Assembly: GCF_024128855.1 (NCBI RefSeq)
Contig: NZ_JAMYDV010000002.1
Span: 124,001 to 188,000 of the forward strand
Length of the DNA: 64,000 nucleotides
Source of the DNA: Rhodovulum tesquicola
Lineage (GTDB): Bacteria > Pseudomonadota > Alphaproteobacteria > Rhodobacterales > Rhodobacteraceae
Direction: 5' to 3'
Within the stretch, counting starts at the first letter, position 1, and every line of letters starts with the position of its first letter. The position numbers were made by a program, and so were the translations under genes. Positions 38,193 to 47,254 of this stretch are shown here, piece by piece. The notes beneath the pieces were generated by a model. It did not search any database and had not been told where the DNA came from. It saw only the letters and a list, made by a program, of their open reading frames with translations.

Positions 38193-39824
38193 ATGCAGAA
38201 ACGGACGATCCAGACCCGGCCGATCGAGGGGCAGAAACCCGGCACATCGGGGCTGCGCAAGAAGACCCGCATCTTCATGGGGCCGCATTACCTGGAGAAT
38301 TTCGTCCAGGCGGTCTGGAACGCGATCGGCGGGGTGCAGGGCAAGACCCTCGTGCTGGGCGGCGACGGCCGCTATTTCAACGACCGCGCGGCGCAGGTGA
38401 TCCTGCGCATGGCGGCGGCGGGCGGTGCGGCGCGGGTGATCGTGGGGCAGAACGCGCTGCTGTCCACCCCCGCGGCCTCGAACCTGATCCGCCAGCGCGG
38501 GACGGATGGCGGCATCATCCTGTCGGCCAGCCACAATCCCGGCGGTCCGGAGGAGGATTTCGGCGTCAAGTTCAACGGCCCCAATGGCGGCCCCGCGCCC
38601 GAAGAGCTGGGCGCGCGCATTTTCGAGGCGACCGGGCGGCTGGAGAGCTATGCCATCCTCGAGGCGCAGGATGTGGACCTGTCGCAGCTTGGCGCCACGC
38701 GGCTGGGCGACATGGTGGTGGAAATCGTCGACCCGGTTGCCGATTACGCGGCGCTGATGGCGCGGCTGTTCGATTTCGGCGCCATCGCGCGGCTGATCGC
38801 TTGCGGCTTCACGATCCGGTTCGACGCGATGCATGCGGTCACGGGGCCTTATGCCAGGGCGATCCTGCAGGACATGCTGGGCGCGCCCGAAGGCAGCGTC
38901 GTCAACGCAGTCCCCAGCCCCGATTTCGGCGGCGGCCACCCGGACCCGAACCCGATCTGGGCGAAGGCGCTGGTCGACCTGGTGATGGGGCCGGATGCGC
39001 CCGATTTCGCCGCGGCCTCGGACGGGGATGGCGACCGGAACATGATCCTGGGCCGCGGCATCGTGGTCACACCCTCCGACAGCCTGGCGGTGCTGGCCGC
39101 GAATGCGCATCTGGCGCCGGGCTATGCGCGGGGGCTGGCAGGCGTGGCGCGCTCGATGCCGACCTCGGCCGCGGTCGACCGGGTCGCGGCGGCGCGCGGC
39201 CTAGCCCTTTACGAGACGCCGACGGGGTGGAAATTCTTCGGCAGCCTGCTGGATGCCGGCCGGGTGACGCTGTGCGGCGAGGAAAGTGCCGGGACCGGAT
39301 CGGACCATGTGCGCGAGAAGGACGGGCTTTGGGCGGTGCTTCTGTGGCTGAACATCCTGGCCGAGACGGGGGCTTCGGTGGCGGACATGCTGCGCGCGCA
39401 TTGGCGGGAGTTCGGCCGCAACTACTATGCCCGCCACGATTACGAGGCGCTGGATGCGGGGCTTGCCGGGGCGATGCTGGACGATCTGCGCGCCCGCCTG
39501 CCCGGGCTTGTCGGGACGCTGGCCGCTGGGCGGCGGATCGTGGCGGCGGACGAGTTCGCCTATGACGATCCCGTCGATGGCAGCCGGTCCGAGGGGCAGG
39601 GGCTGCGGATCGGGCTCGAGGGCGGCGCGCGGATCGTCTTTCGGCTGTCGGGCACCGGGACCGAGGGCGCGACGCTGAGGGTCTATCTGGAGGAGTATGT
39701 CGACGCGCCCGGGCGGCTGGACCTGCCGGTATCCGAGGTGCTGGCGCCGGTCATCGCCGCCGCCGACGAGATCGCGGGAATCACCGCGCGCACCGGCCGC
39801 AGCGGACCCGACGTGGTGAGCTAG
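38193..39824 (+). CDS. pgm: Phosphoglucomutase (alpha-D-glucose 1,6-bisphosphate type)
   Basis: A 543-residue phosphohexomutase interconverting glucose-1-phosphate and glucose-6-phosphate. The catalytic serine loop is SASHNPGGPEEDFGVKFN (about residue 110), the metal loop DGDGDRN (about 277), the sugar loop GEESAGTGSDH and the phosphate loop RLSGTGTEGATLR. The opening TRPIEGQKPGTSGLRKKT is the eukaryotic-like PGM1 form common in proteobacteria. AGGAGGGG lies 12 bases before the ATG at 38193; the earlier in-frame start is not supported. It converges on truA. No glycogen gene is adjacent. Confidence 0.96.
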   Translation: MQKRTIQTRPIEGQKPGTSGLRKKTRIFMGPHYLENFVQAVWNAIGGVQGKTLVLGGDGRYFNDRAAQVILRMAAAGGAARVIVGQNALLSTPAASNLIRQRGTDGGIILSASHNPGGPEEDFGVKFNGPNGGPAPEELGARIFEATGRLESYAILEAQDVDLSQLGATRLGDMVVEIVDPVADYAALMARLFDFGAIARLIACGFTIRFDAMHAVTGPYARAILQDMLGAPEGSVVNAVPSPDFGGGHPDPNPIWAKALVDLVMGPDAPDFAAASDGDGDRNMILGRGIVVTPSDSLAVLAANAHLAPGYARGLAGVARSMPTSAAVDRVAAARGLALYETPTGWKFFGSLLDAGRVTLCGEESAGTGSDHVREKDGLWAVLLWLNILAETGASVADMLRAHWREFGRNYYARHDYEALDAGLAGAMLDDLRARLPGLVGTLAAGRRIVAADEFAYDDPVDGSRSEGQGLRIGLEGGARIVFRLSGTGTEGATLRVYLEEYVDAPGRLDLPVSEVLAPVIAAADEIAGITARTGRSGPDVVS

Positions 39825-39828
39825 CCCT

Positions 39829-39942
39829 CCCGCCCCCGGCCCGCGCGGGGCGCGCTGCGCGCCCCGCTTGTCCGCGGTTGGGCGTGGCCGCGCGCTGGCG
39901 CGCGCGGTGCCTCCGGCGGGGATATTTGTGGCCAGAAGAAGG
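39829..39942 (+). repeat. Dispersed 3'-end repeat, full copy after pgm
   Basis: Starts five bases after the pgm stop: CCGCCCCCGGCCCGCG, an inner GGGGCGCG/CGCGCCCC palindrome, TTGTCCGCGGTTGGGCGTGG, the palindrome GCCGCGCGC-TG-GCGCGCGCGG, GCCTCCGGCGGG and the box GATATTTGTGGCCAGAAGAAG. It is in sense with pgm. Confidence 0.82.
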
Positions 39943-39970
39943 GCCAGAAGACGGGTGGGCCGGATCCTGT

Positions 39971-39995
39971 CCTTCTTCTGGCGTCAAATATCCGA
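39971..39995 (-). repeat. Dispersed repeat box overlapping the truA stop
   Basis: On the minus strand the sequence GGATATTTGACGCCAGAAGAAGG splits into GGATATTTGAC and GCCAGAAGAAGG. The TGA inside it is the truA stop codon (39984-39986). It is inverted relative to the pgm copy 30 bp away, so the two boxes can pair in either transcript. Confidence 0.75.
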
Positions 39996-40778
39996 TGTCG
40001 GTCGCGTCGGGTTGGCGAAGGGGGCGGGGTCGTAGGCCACCGCGGCGAGGTAGAGCCCCGAGGGCGGGCAGACCGGGCCGCAGGCGGCGCGGTCGCGGGC
40101 CTCGAGGGCGGCGCGGACGCGCCCGGGCGGCCAGGCGCCCGCGCCGACGCGTTCCAGCGTGCCCACGATGCTGCGCACCTGGTTGTGCAGGAAGCTGCGG
40201 GCGCGCAGGTGGAAGCGGAATTCCTGACCGTCCGGGTTCGCCAGTTCCTCGATCTCGAGCGCATCGAGCGTCTTGACCGGGGATTTCGCCTGGCAGAGCG
40301 CGGCGCGGAAGGTGGTGAAGTCGTGCCGCCCGATCAGGTGCTGCGCGGCCTGCTGCATCGGGGCGAGTGCGAGCGGGTGGGGCACCTGCCAGACCCGTCC
40401 GCGCTCGAGCGTCATCGGGGCGCGGCGGGCGACGAGGCGAAAGAGGTAGCGCCGTTCGAGCGCCGAGAAGCGGGCGTGGAACGCGTCGCCCACCCGTGCG
40501 CAATCCAGCACGGCAACGGGCGCGGGGCGCAGGTGGTGGTTCAGCGCCTGCGCCAGTCGGAACGGGTCCCAGTCCTTGCGCATCTCGCAATGGGCGACCT
40601 GACCCAGCGCGTGCACGCCGGCATCGGTGCGCCCGGCGGCGGCGATGGCGGGCAGGCCGGGTTCGAGCCGGGCGAGCGCCGCCTCGATGGCGCCTTGCAC
40701 CGAGGGGCGGTCGGCCTGGCGTTGCCAGCCGGAAAACGGCGTGCCGTCATATTCGATCTTCAGCGCGTAGCGGGGCAT
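39984..40778 (-). CDS. truA: tRNA pseudouridine synthase A
   Basis: A 264-residue enzyme that isomerises uridines 38-40 in the anticodon arm. The catalytic Asp is in [17 protein letters not shown] (about residues 50-66), and [15 protein letters not shown] is the conserved N-terminus. [20 protein letters not shown] and [19 protein letters not shown] complete the family. I chose the ATG at 40778 ([12 protein letters not shown]); the open frame continues far upstream in the antisense of another gene. Its last codons and stop lie inside a dispersed repeat box. Confidence 0.96.
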   Translation of the reverse strand: MPRYALKIEYDGTPFSGWQRQADRPSVQGAIEAALARLEPGLPAIAAAGRTDAGVHALGQVAHCEMRKDWDPFRLAQALNHHLRPAPVAVLDCARVGDAFHARFSALERRYLFRLVARRAPMTLERGRVWQVPHPLALAPMQQAAQHLIGRHDFTTFRAALCQAKSPVKTLDALEIEELANPDGQEFRFHLRARSFLHNQVRSIVGTLERVGAGAWPPGRVRAALEARDRAACGPVCPPSGLYLAAVAYDPAPFANPTRPTSDI

Positions 40779-40884
40779 GGGCCGGTCGTTACCGCGACAA
40801 TCCTTCCCTGGCAATCGCCTATCCCGGGGCTGGCGCGGGCGCGGCGCCGGGCTTACCTTGGCCAGAGCCGTGAAAGGAGCGATC

Positions 40885-42315
40885 TTGCGCATAGGCGATA
40901 TTGCCGACGGGGTGACGCGCGGGGTGGAGGGGATTGCCGCCGCGGTGTCCGAGACCTTCATGGAGCCGGTGATCCGGCTGGGCGTGACGGGGTTGTCGCG
41001 GGCGGGAAAGACCGTGTTCATCACCTCGCTGGTCGCCAATCTGATGGAGCGGGGGCGGATGCCGCAGCTGCGCGCTGCCGCCTCGGGCGCGATCTCGGCC
41101 GCCTATCTGCAGCCCCAGCCCGACAACACCGTGCCGCGATTCGATTACGAAACGCATCTGGCCGCGCTGACCGGGAGCGAACCGCACTGGCCCGAGTCGA
41201 CCCGCGCGGTCTCCGAGTTGCGGCTGTCGATGAAGGTGCGGCCGGGCGGGATCGGCGGGCTTCTGGGCGCGGTGACGGGACCGCGGACGGTGCATCTGGA
41301 CATCGTGGATTATCCCGGCGAGTGGCTGCTGGATCTGGCGCTGATGGAGCGCGGCTATGCCGAGTGGTCGGGCGACACGCTGGCGCGGATGCGCGAGCGC
41401 CCGGGGGGCGAGGCGTTTGCCGCGGTGCTGGCGCAGGCCGATCCGGCCGCGAAGTTCGAGGAGGTCCGGGCCCAGGGGCTGGCCGCGGCCTTTACCGACG
41501 CGTTGCAGGCGGCGCGGGTGGCGGGGTTTTCCGATTGCACGCCGGGCCGCTTCCTCCTGCCTGGCGAGTTGGCGGGTTCGCCCGTGCTGACCTTTGCGCC
41601 CTTGCCCGAACCCGGCGCCGCGACGCCGCGCGGCAGTCTGTGGCGCGAGATGGAGCGCCGCTACGACGCCTACAAGGCCGAGGTGGTCAAGCCGTTCTTC
41701 CGCGAGCATTTCTCGCGGATCGACCGGCAGGTGGTGCTGGTCGACGCGCTGGGCGCGATCCATGCAGGTCCGCGCGCGGTCGAGGATCTGCGCCGCGCGA
41801 TGACCGAGATCCTGGGCGCGTTCCGGCCGGGGCGCAATGCCTGGTTGAGCCAGTTGCTGCTGGGGCGGCGGGTCGAGAGGATCCTGTTCGCCGCGACCAA
41901 GGCCGATCATCTGCACCACACCCAGCATCCCCGGCTGACCGCGATCATGCAGGCCCTGATGCGCGACGCCCGCCGCCGCGCCGATTTCGCGGGTGCCGAG
42001 ACCGCCGCCATGGCGATCGCCGCGCTGCGCGCCACGGTGGAGGAGACCCGCACCCGTGGCGGCGAAAGCTATGACTGCGTGCGCGGGACCTTGCTGGACA
42101 CCGGCCGCGAGGCGGCGCTTTATCCCGGCGAGTTGCCCGAGGATCCCGGTATCCTGCTGGAGGCGGCGCGGGACGGGGCCGAGGCGTGGCTGGACGCCGA
42201 ATACGAGGTTATGCGCTTTGCGCCCGCGCGGCTGACCTTGCGCCCGGGCGAGGGGCCGCCCCATATCCGGCTGGACAAGGCGGCCGAGTTCCTGCTGGGG
42301 GATCGGCTGAGATGA
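40885..42315 (+). CDS. ycjX: YcjX-family predicted ATP/GTPase (DUF463)
   Basis: A 476-residue P-loop protein. Walker A GLSRAGKT (about 34-41) opens the DUF463 domain, and [16 protein letters not shown] is the Walker B/switch II-like DxPGEW motif. [15 protein letters not shown] and [17 protein letters not shown] are further family signatures. A TTG at 40885 is preferred: AAAGGAG ends six bases upstream. A GTG at 40870 is the alternative. YcjX and YcjF are adjacent in many proteobacteria and in E. coli lie near the psp stress genes. The stop overlaps the next start (ATGA). Confidence 0.9.
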   Translation: MRIGDIADGVTRGVEGIAAAVSETFMEPVIRLGVTGLSRAGKTVFITSLVANLMERGRMPQLRAAASGAISAAYLQPQPDNTVPRFDYETHLAALTGSEPHWPESTRAVSELRLSMKVRPGGIGGLLGAVTGPRTVHLDIVDYPGEWLLDLALMERGYAEWSGDTLARMRERPGGEAFAAVLAQADPAAKFEEVRAQGLAAAFTDALQAARVAGFSDCTPGRFLLPGELAGSPVLTFAPLPEPGAATPRGSLWREMERRYDAYKAEVVKPFFREHFSRIDRQVVLVDALGAIHAGPRAVEDLRRAMTEILGAFRPGRNAWLSQLLLGRRVERILFAATKADHLHHTQHPRLTAIMQALMRDARRRADFAGAETAAMAIAALRATVEETRTRGGESYDCVRGTLLDTGREAALYPGELPEDPGILLEAARDGAEAWLDAEYEVMRFAPARLTLRPGEGPPHIRLDKAAEFLLGDRLR

Positions 42316-44006
42316 CCCGCCGCCCGGTGCTTTTCGACCTCGATGGCGAGGGGGACAAGCCCGGCGCGGGGTCGGAGGGGCGGCGCGATCAGGCCGCGGC
42401 AGCGGAGCGGGCCGAGCGGGAACGGGCGGAACGGGAGGCGCTGGCCGAGGCAAGGGCGGAACAGGCCCGGATCGAGCGGGAGCGCGCGGAGGCGGAAAGG
42501 CTGGAGCGGGAGGACGCCGAGCGGGACCGGCTGGAGCGTGCGCGGTTGGATCGGGAGCGGATCGAGCAGGAACGGGCCGAAGCCGCGCGGCTGGAACGCG
42601 CCCGGGTGCAGGCCGAGCAGGCCGAACGCGAGCGTGTCGAGCGCGAGAAGGCCGAGCGGGCGCGTGCGGAGGCCGAGCGGTTGGAACGTGAGCGCGTCGA
42701 GCGCGAACGGGCCGACGCCGAAAGGGCCGAGCGAGAGCGTGTCGAGCGCGAGAAGGCCGAGCGGGCGCGTGCGGAAGCAGAACGGTTGGAACGTGAACGC
42801 GTCGAACGCGAACAGGCCGAGCGGGCGCGCCGGGAGCGCGCGCTAGCCGAGGCCGAGAGGGCCGAACGCGAGCGGGCCGAGCGGGAACGGGCAGAGGCCG
42901 AGCGGCTGGAACGCGCGCGGGATGAACAGGAACGGCAGGAGCGGGAACGGTTGGAACAGGAGCGGGAGCGGGACGCAAGGGTGGGCGCGGCGGGCCGCGA
43001 GGTCCGCAGGGCCAGGGCGCCGCTTCTGTTCGAGGCGGACGAGGCCGAGGCGCGGCTGTCGCCTGCCTCCGCGCCGCCGGTGCCGGAGCCCGATGCGTTG
43101 CCCGAGGGGCGTGCGATGCAGGCGGTGGTGGCGCTGGCCGCGCGGCCGCCCTCGCGGCTGGGGCGGTTCTTCTGGGCCTCGCTCTCGGCGCTGATCGGCT
43201 TTGCCGTCTCGCTGGCGGCATGGGATTTCGTGACCGGGCTGGTCGCACGCAACCCGGTTCTGGGGGGCATCGCGGTCGTGCTGGCGGGCAGCGTTCTGCT
43301 GGCGCTTCTGCTGATCGGGCTGCGCGAGCTGGCGGCGTTCTCGCGGCTGGCACGGCTTGACCGGCTGCATGCCGAGACCGAGGCGGCGCTGGCGGCGCAT
43401 GACCTTGGGGCCGCGCGGGCGGTGCTGGACAGGCTGATGGCGCTTTATGCCCGCCGCGAGGATACGAGTTGGGGCCGCGAGCGGCTGAAGGAGCGGCGGG
43501 ACGATATCCTGGATGCCGACGGGCTGCTGGGACTGGCCGAGCGCGAATTGCTGGCCCCGCTCGACGCCGCCGCCACGCGCGAGATCGAGGCGGCCGCCCG
43601 GACCGTGGCCGCGGTGACCGCCATCGTGCCGCTGGCGTTGGCCGATGTCGCGACGGCGATGGTGGCCAATCTGCGCATGATCCGGCGGATTGCCGAGATC
43701 TATGGCGGGCGCGGCGGGGTTCTGGGCTCGATCCGGCTGGGTCGCGCGGTGATGACGCATCTGGTGGCCACGGGGGCGGTGGCGGTGGGCGATGACATGC
43801 TGGGCTCGATTGCGGGCGGCGGCATGCTGTCGCGCGTCTCGCGCCGCTTCGGCGAGGGCGTGGTGAACGGCGCGCTGACCGCGCGGGTCGGTGTCGCCGC
43901 GATGGAGGTCTGCCGCCCGCTGCCCTTCCGCGCGCTCAAGCGCCCCTCGGTCGGGGCATTGGTGAAACGCGCGTTGACCGGGCTGTTCTCGAAATCCGAC
44001 GCTTGA
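42312..44006 (+). CDS. ycjF: TIGR01620/YcjF-family membrane protein with long Glu/Arg helix insertion
   Basis: A 564-residue protein. Residues about 27-225 consist almost only of Glu, Arg and Ala in seven-residue-like units (ERAERERAE, EAERLERERVE), predicted as a very long charged single alpha-helix or coiled coil. Two transmembrane segments follow (about 285-308 and 316-343), then the C-terminal DUF697 domain (about 350-560; RTVAAVTAIVPLALADVATA). Ordinary family members are near 340-360 residues, so the helix accounts for the excess. The DNA shows a 105-bp tandem duplication within it. It is coupled to ycjX by ATGA; the pair probably functions together at the inner membrane. Confidence 0.88.
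   Translation: MTRRPVLFDLDGEGDKPGAGSEGRRDQAAAAERAERERAEREALAEARAEQARIERERAEAERLEREDAERDRLERARLDRERIEQERAEAARLERARVQAEQAERERVEREKAERARAEAERLERERVERERADAERAERERVEREKAERARAEAERLERERVEREQAERARRERALAEAERAERERAERERAEAERLERARDEQERQERERLEQERERDARVGAAGREVRRARAPLLFEADEAEARLSPASAPPVPEPDALPEGRAMQAVVALAARPPSRLGRFFWASLSALIGFAVSLAAWDFVTGLVARNPVLGGIAVVLAGSVLLALLLIGLRELAAFSRLARLDRLHAETEAALAAHDLGAARAVLDRLMALYARREDTSWGRERLKERRDDILDADGLLGLAERELLAPLDAAATREIEAAARTVAAVTAIVPLALADVATAMVANLRMIRRIAEIYGGRGGVLGSIRLGRAVMTHLVATGAVAVGDDMLGSIAGGGMLSRVSRRFGEGVVNGALTARVGVAAMEVCRPLPFRALKRPSVGALVKRALTGLFSKSDA
42630..42815 (+). repeat. 105-bp tandem duplication inside the Glu/Arg helix of the YcjF-type gene
   Basis: The sequence from 42630 recurs from 42735. 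The first 41 bases are identical and the next 40 nearly so, after which the units diverge. The period is 35 codons (five heptads), so the encoded helix keeps its register. It suggests growth of the helix by in-frame duplication. Confidence 0.85.
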
Positions 44007-44013
44007 GCCGCCC

Positions 44014-44042
44014 TTTACGGCCCCGCGCGCCCGGCCTATAAG
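44014..44042 (+). promoter_or_regulatory. Candidate promoter of the ileS leader/ileS unit
   Basis: TTTACG (44014-44019), 17 bases, TATAAG (44037-44042), beginning 8 bp after the ycjF-type stop. Initiation 7-8 bases downstream would fall at about 44050, the A of an ATG that opens the leader reading frame. Confidence 0.6.
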
Positions 44043-44049
44043 CCCGCCC

Positions 44050-44100
44050 ATGTCGTCCGGCCCCATGCGCATCATTCGAATTAGCCGCCCGGCGCTCTGA
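44050..44100 (+). CDS. Candidate isoleucine-rich leader peptide of ileS
   Basis: A 16-codon frame from ATG 44050, with an internal ATG at 44065, ending TGA at 44098-44100. The core is MRIIRISRPAL, with three Ile codons (ATC, ATT, ATT) among the first six of the core. It begins about where transcription should start, so it may be translated leaderless. It ends in the loop of a stem-loop (44088-44115), as expected for ribosome-mediated attenuation by charged tRNA-Ile of the downstream isoleucyl-tRNA synthetase. This is read directly from sequence; the regulatory role is inference, and no strong T-rich terminator is visible before ileS. Confidence 0.6.
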   Translation: MSSGPMRIIRISRPAL

Positions 44101-44115
44101 TCCAGAGCGGCCGGG
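44088..44115 (+). promoter_or_regulatory. Attenuator-like stem-loop between leader peptide and ileS
   Basis: CCCGG-CGCTCTG, loop ATC, CAGAGCG-G-CCGGG: 12 paired bases with one bulged G. A second weaker stem GGCGC/GCGCC follows at 44120-44139, and CGGCGC at 44090-44095 can instead pair with GCGCCG at 44135-44140. Two mutually exclusive folds are therefore possible. Confidence 0.55.
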
Positions 44116-44184
44116 ACAAGGCGCTTGACCCGTCGCGCCGAAGCTTCAACAGATCGCATGACCCGTTTTCCGAGGACCGCCCCC

Positions 44185-47112
44185 ATGTGCGCCGACACGC
44201 CCGACTATCGCGATACCGTCTTCCTGCCCGAAACCGATTTCCCGATGCGCGCGGGCCTGCCCGAACGCGAACCCGCCTGGCTGGACCGCTGGGCGCGGCT
44301 CGGGGTCTATGACCGGCTGCGGGAACGGACGGGGCGGGCGCCCTTCATCCTGCATGACGGCCCGCCCTATGCGAACGGGCATCTGCATATCGGCCACGCG
44401 CTGAACAAGATCCTCAAGGATTTCATCGTGCGGTCGCAGCAGATGATGGGCAAGGATGCGCGCTATGTGCCGGGCTGGGACTGCCACGGCCTGCCGATCG
44501 AATGGAAGATCGAGGAACAGTACCGCGCCAGGGGGCTGGACAAGGACGCGGTTGACGTTGTCGCCTTTCGCCAGGAATGCCGCAAATTCGCCGAAGGCTG
44601 GATCGAGATCCAGCGCGAGGAATTCAAGCGCCTCGGCATCACCGGCAACTGGGCCGATCCCTACCTGACCATGGATTTCCACGCCGAGGCGGTGATCGCG
44701 CAGGAATTCATGACATTCCTGATGAACGGGTCGCTTTACCAGGGCTCGAAGCCGGTGATGTGGTCGCCGGTGGAAAAGACCGCGCTGGCCGAGGCCGAGG
44801 TCGAATATCACGACCACCAGAGCCACACGATCTGGGTGCAGTTTCCGGTCGTTTCGGCCTCTGCCTTCCCCGGGAAGGACGCCTGCATCGACACCGAGCT
44901 TCTCTCGGCCAGGGTGGTGATCTGGACCACCACCCCCTGGACGATCCCGCAGAACCGTGCCGTCTGCTTCGGCCCGGGCATCGCCTATGGCCTCTACCGT
45001 GTCACCGAGGCGCCCGAGGGCAGCACCGCCAAGACCGGTGAAACCGTGATCCTCGCCGACGCGCTGGCTGCCAGCGTCGCCACCGCCGCCAAGGGCGCCA
45101 CGCTGGAACGGGTCCGCGACGTGGCCGCCGATGAACTCGGCGCGTTGACGCTGGCCCACCCCTTCCGCGGCATCGAGGGCGGCAATGGCGAGTGGGATTT
45201 CGACGTGCCCACGCTGCCCGGCGATCATGTCACCGATGACGCCGGCACGGGCTTTGTCCACACCGCGCCCAGCCATGGTGACGACGACTACCAGATCGGC
45301 CTGAAACACGGCCTGCCGATGACCTATAACGTGCTGGAAGACGGCTCGTTCCGGCCTGACCTGCCGATCTTCGGCGGGCAGGCGATCCTGACGCCCGAGG
45401 GCAAGGAAGGTCCGGCGAATGTCTCGGTCATCAAGCAACTGGCCTATGCCGGGGCGCTGCTGGCCAAGGGCAAGCTCAAGCACAGCTACCCCCATAGCTG
45501 GCGTTCCAAGGCGCCGCTGATCTACCGCAACACGCCGCAATGGTTCGCCGCCATCGACCACAGGCTGGATGACGGCATGGGCCAATATGGCGAGACGATC
45601 CGCCAACGCGCGCTGACCTCGATCGACCAGCTGGTGAAATGGACCCCGCAAACGGGCCGCAACCGGCTTTACTCGATGATCGAGGCGCGGCCCGACTGGG
45701 TGCTGTCGCGCCAGCGCGCCTGGGGGGTGCCGCTGACCTGTTTCGTCAAGCGCGGCGCGAAACCCACCGATCCCGATTTCCTGCTGCGCGATCCGGGCGT
45801 CAATGCGCGCATCGTGGCGGCCTTCGAGGCCGAAGGGGCGGATGCCTGGTATGCAGAGGGGGCGAAGGCGCGGTTCCTTGGACCGGACCATGACCCCGAC
45901 GCCTATGATCAGGTCATGGACGTGCTGGATGTGTGGTTCGACAGCGGCTCGACCCATGCCTTCGTGCTGCGCGACCGGGCGGACGGGGCGGCGGACGGGA
46001 TTGCGGATCTGTATCTGGAGGGCACCGACCAGCATCGCGGCTGGTTCCATTCCTCGATGCTTCAGGCCTGCGGCACCATCGGCCGGGCGCCCTATCGCGG
46101 CGTGCTGACCCATGGCTTCACGCTGGACGAGAAGGGCAACAAGATGTCCAAATCGCTCGGCAATACCGTCGCGCCCGAGGATGTCATCAAGCAATATGGC
46201 GCGGATATCCTGCGGCTCTGGGTGGCGCAGTCGGATTATTCGGTGGACCTGCGCATCGGGCCCGAGATCCTGAAGGGCGTGGCCGACAGCTACCGGCGGC
46301 TGCGCAACACGCTGCGCTTCATGCTGGGCAATCTGGCCGGGTTCTCGGAGGCCGAACGGGTCGCGCCAGAGGACATGCCCGAGCTGGAACGCTGGGTGCT
46401 GCACCGTCTGGCCGAGCTCGACCAGCGGGTGCGGCAGGGCTATGACAGCTATGATTTCCAGGGCGTGTTCCAGGCGCTGTTCAACTTCTGCACCGTGGAT
46501 CTGTCGGCCTTCTATTTCGACATCCGCAAGGACGCGCTGTATTGCGATGCGCCCGACAGCATGCGCCGCCGCGCCGCGCGCAGTGTGCTGGATCTGCTGT
46601 TCCACCGGCTGACCACCTGGCTGGCGCCGATCCTCGTCTTCACGATGGAGGATGTGTGGCTTGCGCGCTTTCCGGACGAGGACGGGTCGGTGCATCTGGA
46701 GGACATCCCGGAAACGCCCGCCGCCTGGCGCGATGAGGCGCTGGCGGGGAAATGGGCGGGGGTCCGGCAGGTGCGGCGCGTGGTGACGGCGGCGCTGGAG
46801 ATCCAGCGCCGGGACAAGGTGATCGGCGCGAGCCTGGAGGCCGCGCCGGTGGTGCATGTCGAGGACGCCGCCGTTCTGGCGGCGCTGAAGACGGTCGATT
46901 TCGCCGATCTCTGCATCACCTCGGACATCCTGCTGACCGCCGATCCCAGCCCGAACGAGGCCTTCCGCCTGCCCGAAGTGCCGGGCGTGGGCGTGGTCTT
47001 CGAGAAGGCCGAGGGCGAGAAATGCCAGCGCTGCTGGAAGATCCTGCCCGATGTGGGGGGGCATGCCCATCCGGGGACCTGCGCGCGCTGCAACGCGGCG
47101 TTGGGCGGTTAG
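44185..47112 (+). CDS. ileS: Isoleucyl-tRNA synthetase
   Basis: A 975-residue class I synthetase. The HIGH motif is HLHIGH (about 66-71), KMSKS is intact (about 653-657), the CP1 editing domain contains the GTGFVHTAPSHG signature, and the C-terminal zinc site CQRCWKILPDVGG...CARC is complete. This is the bacterial (ileS1, mupirocin-sensitive) type. The ATG at 44185 has GAGGA nine bases upstream; an ATG at 44158 in frame is possible but has no ribosome site. The 178-bp upstream region holds the leader peptide and stem-loop described separately. A full repeat copy follows the stop. Confidence 0.97.
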   Translation: MCADTPDYRDTVFLPETDFPMRAGLPEREPAWLDRWARLGVYDRLRERTGRAPFILHDGPPYANGHLHIGHALNKILKDFIVRSQQMMGKDARYVPGWDCHGLPIEWKIEEQYRARGLDKDAVDVVAFRQECRKFAEGWIEIQREEFKRLGITGNWADPYLTMDFHAEAVIAQEFMTFLMNGSLYQGSKPVMWSPVEKTALAEAEVEYHDHQSHTIWVQFPVVSASAFPGKDACIDTELLSARVVIWTTTPWTIPQNRAVCFGPGIAYGLYRVTEAPEGSTAKTGETVILADALAASVATAAKGATLERVRDVAADELGALTLAHPFRGIEGGNGEWDFDVPTLPGDHVTDDAGTGFVHTAPSHGDDDYQIGLKHGLPMTYNVLEDGSFRPDLPIFGGQAILTPEGKEGPANVSVIKQLAYAGALLAKGKLKHSYPHSWRSKAPLIYRNTPQWFAAIDHRLDDGMGQYGETIRQRALTSIDQLVKWTPQTGRNRLYSMIEARPDWVLSRQRAWGVPLTCFVKRGAKPTDPDFLLRDPGVNARIVAAFEAEGADAWYAEGAKARFLGPDHDPDAYDQVMDVLDVWFDSGSTHAFVLRDRADGAADGIADLYLEGTDQHRGWFHSSMLQACGTIGRAPYRGVLTHGFTLDEKGNKMSKSLGNTVAPEDVIKQYGADILRLWVAQSDYSVDLRIGPEILKGVADSYRRLRNTLRFMLGNLAGFSEAERVAPEDMPELERWVLHRLAELDQRVRQGYDSYDFQGVFQALFNFCTVDLSAFYFDIRKDALYCDAPDSMRRRAARSVLDLLFHRLTTWLAPILVFTMEDVWLARFPDEDGSVHLEDIPETPAAWRDEALAGKWAGVRQVRRVVTAALEIQRRDKVIGASLEAAPVVHVEDAAVLAALKTVDFADLCITSDILLTADPSPNEAFRLPEVPGVGVVFEKAEGEKCQRCWKILPDVGGHAHPGTCARCNAALGG

Positions 47113-47114
47113 GG

Positions 47115-47229
47115 GGCACTTCCGCCCCCGGGCCGCGCGGCGCTTGCGCGCCGACCGCCCGGGGTTGGGCCGGGCCGCGCGCGTGCCGCGCGCGGCGCCT
47201 CCGGCGGGGATATTTGCGGCCAGAAGAAG
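47115..47229 (+). repeat. Dispersed 3'-end repeat, full copy after ileS
   Basis: Begins three bases after the ileS stop: a CCGCCCCCGGGCCGCGCGG lead, CGGTCGGCGCG-type palindrome, CCCGGGGTTGGGCCGGGCC, the perfect stem GCCGCGCGCG-TGC-CGCGCGCGGC, GCCTCCGGCGGG and GATATTTGCGGCCAGAAGAAG. It is in sense with ileS. Loop bases differ from the other copies while stem pairing is kept. Confidence 0.82.
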
Positions 47230-47254
47230 GGACTGACCCGGGGTCTTGCGGGGC

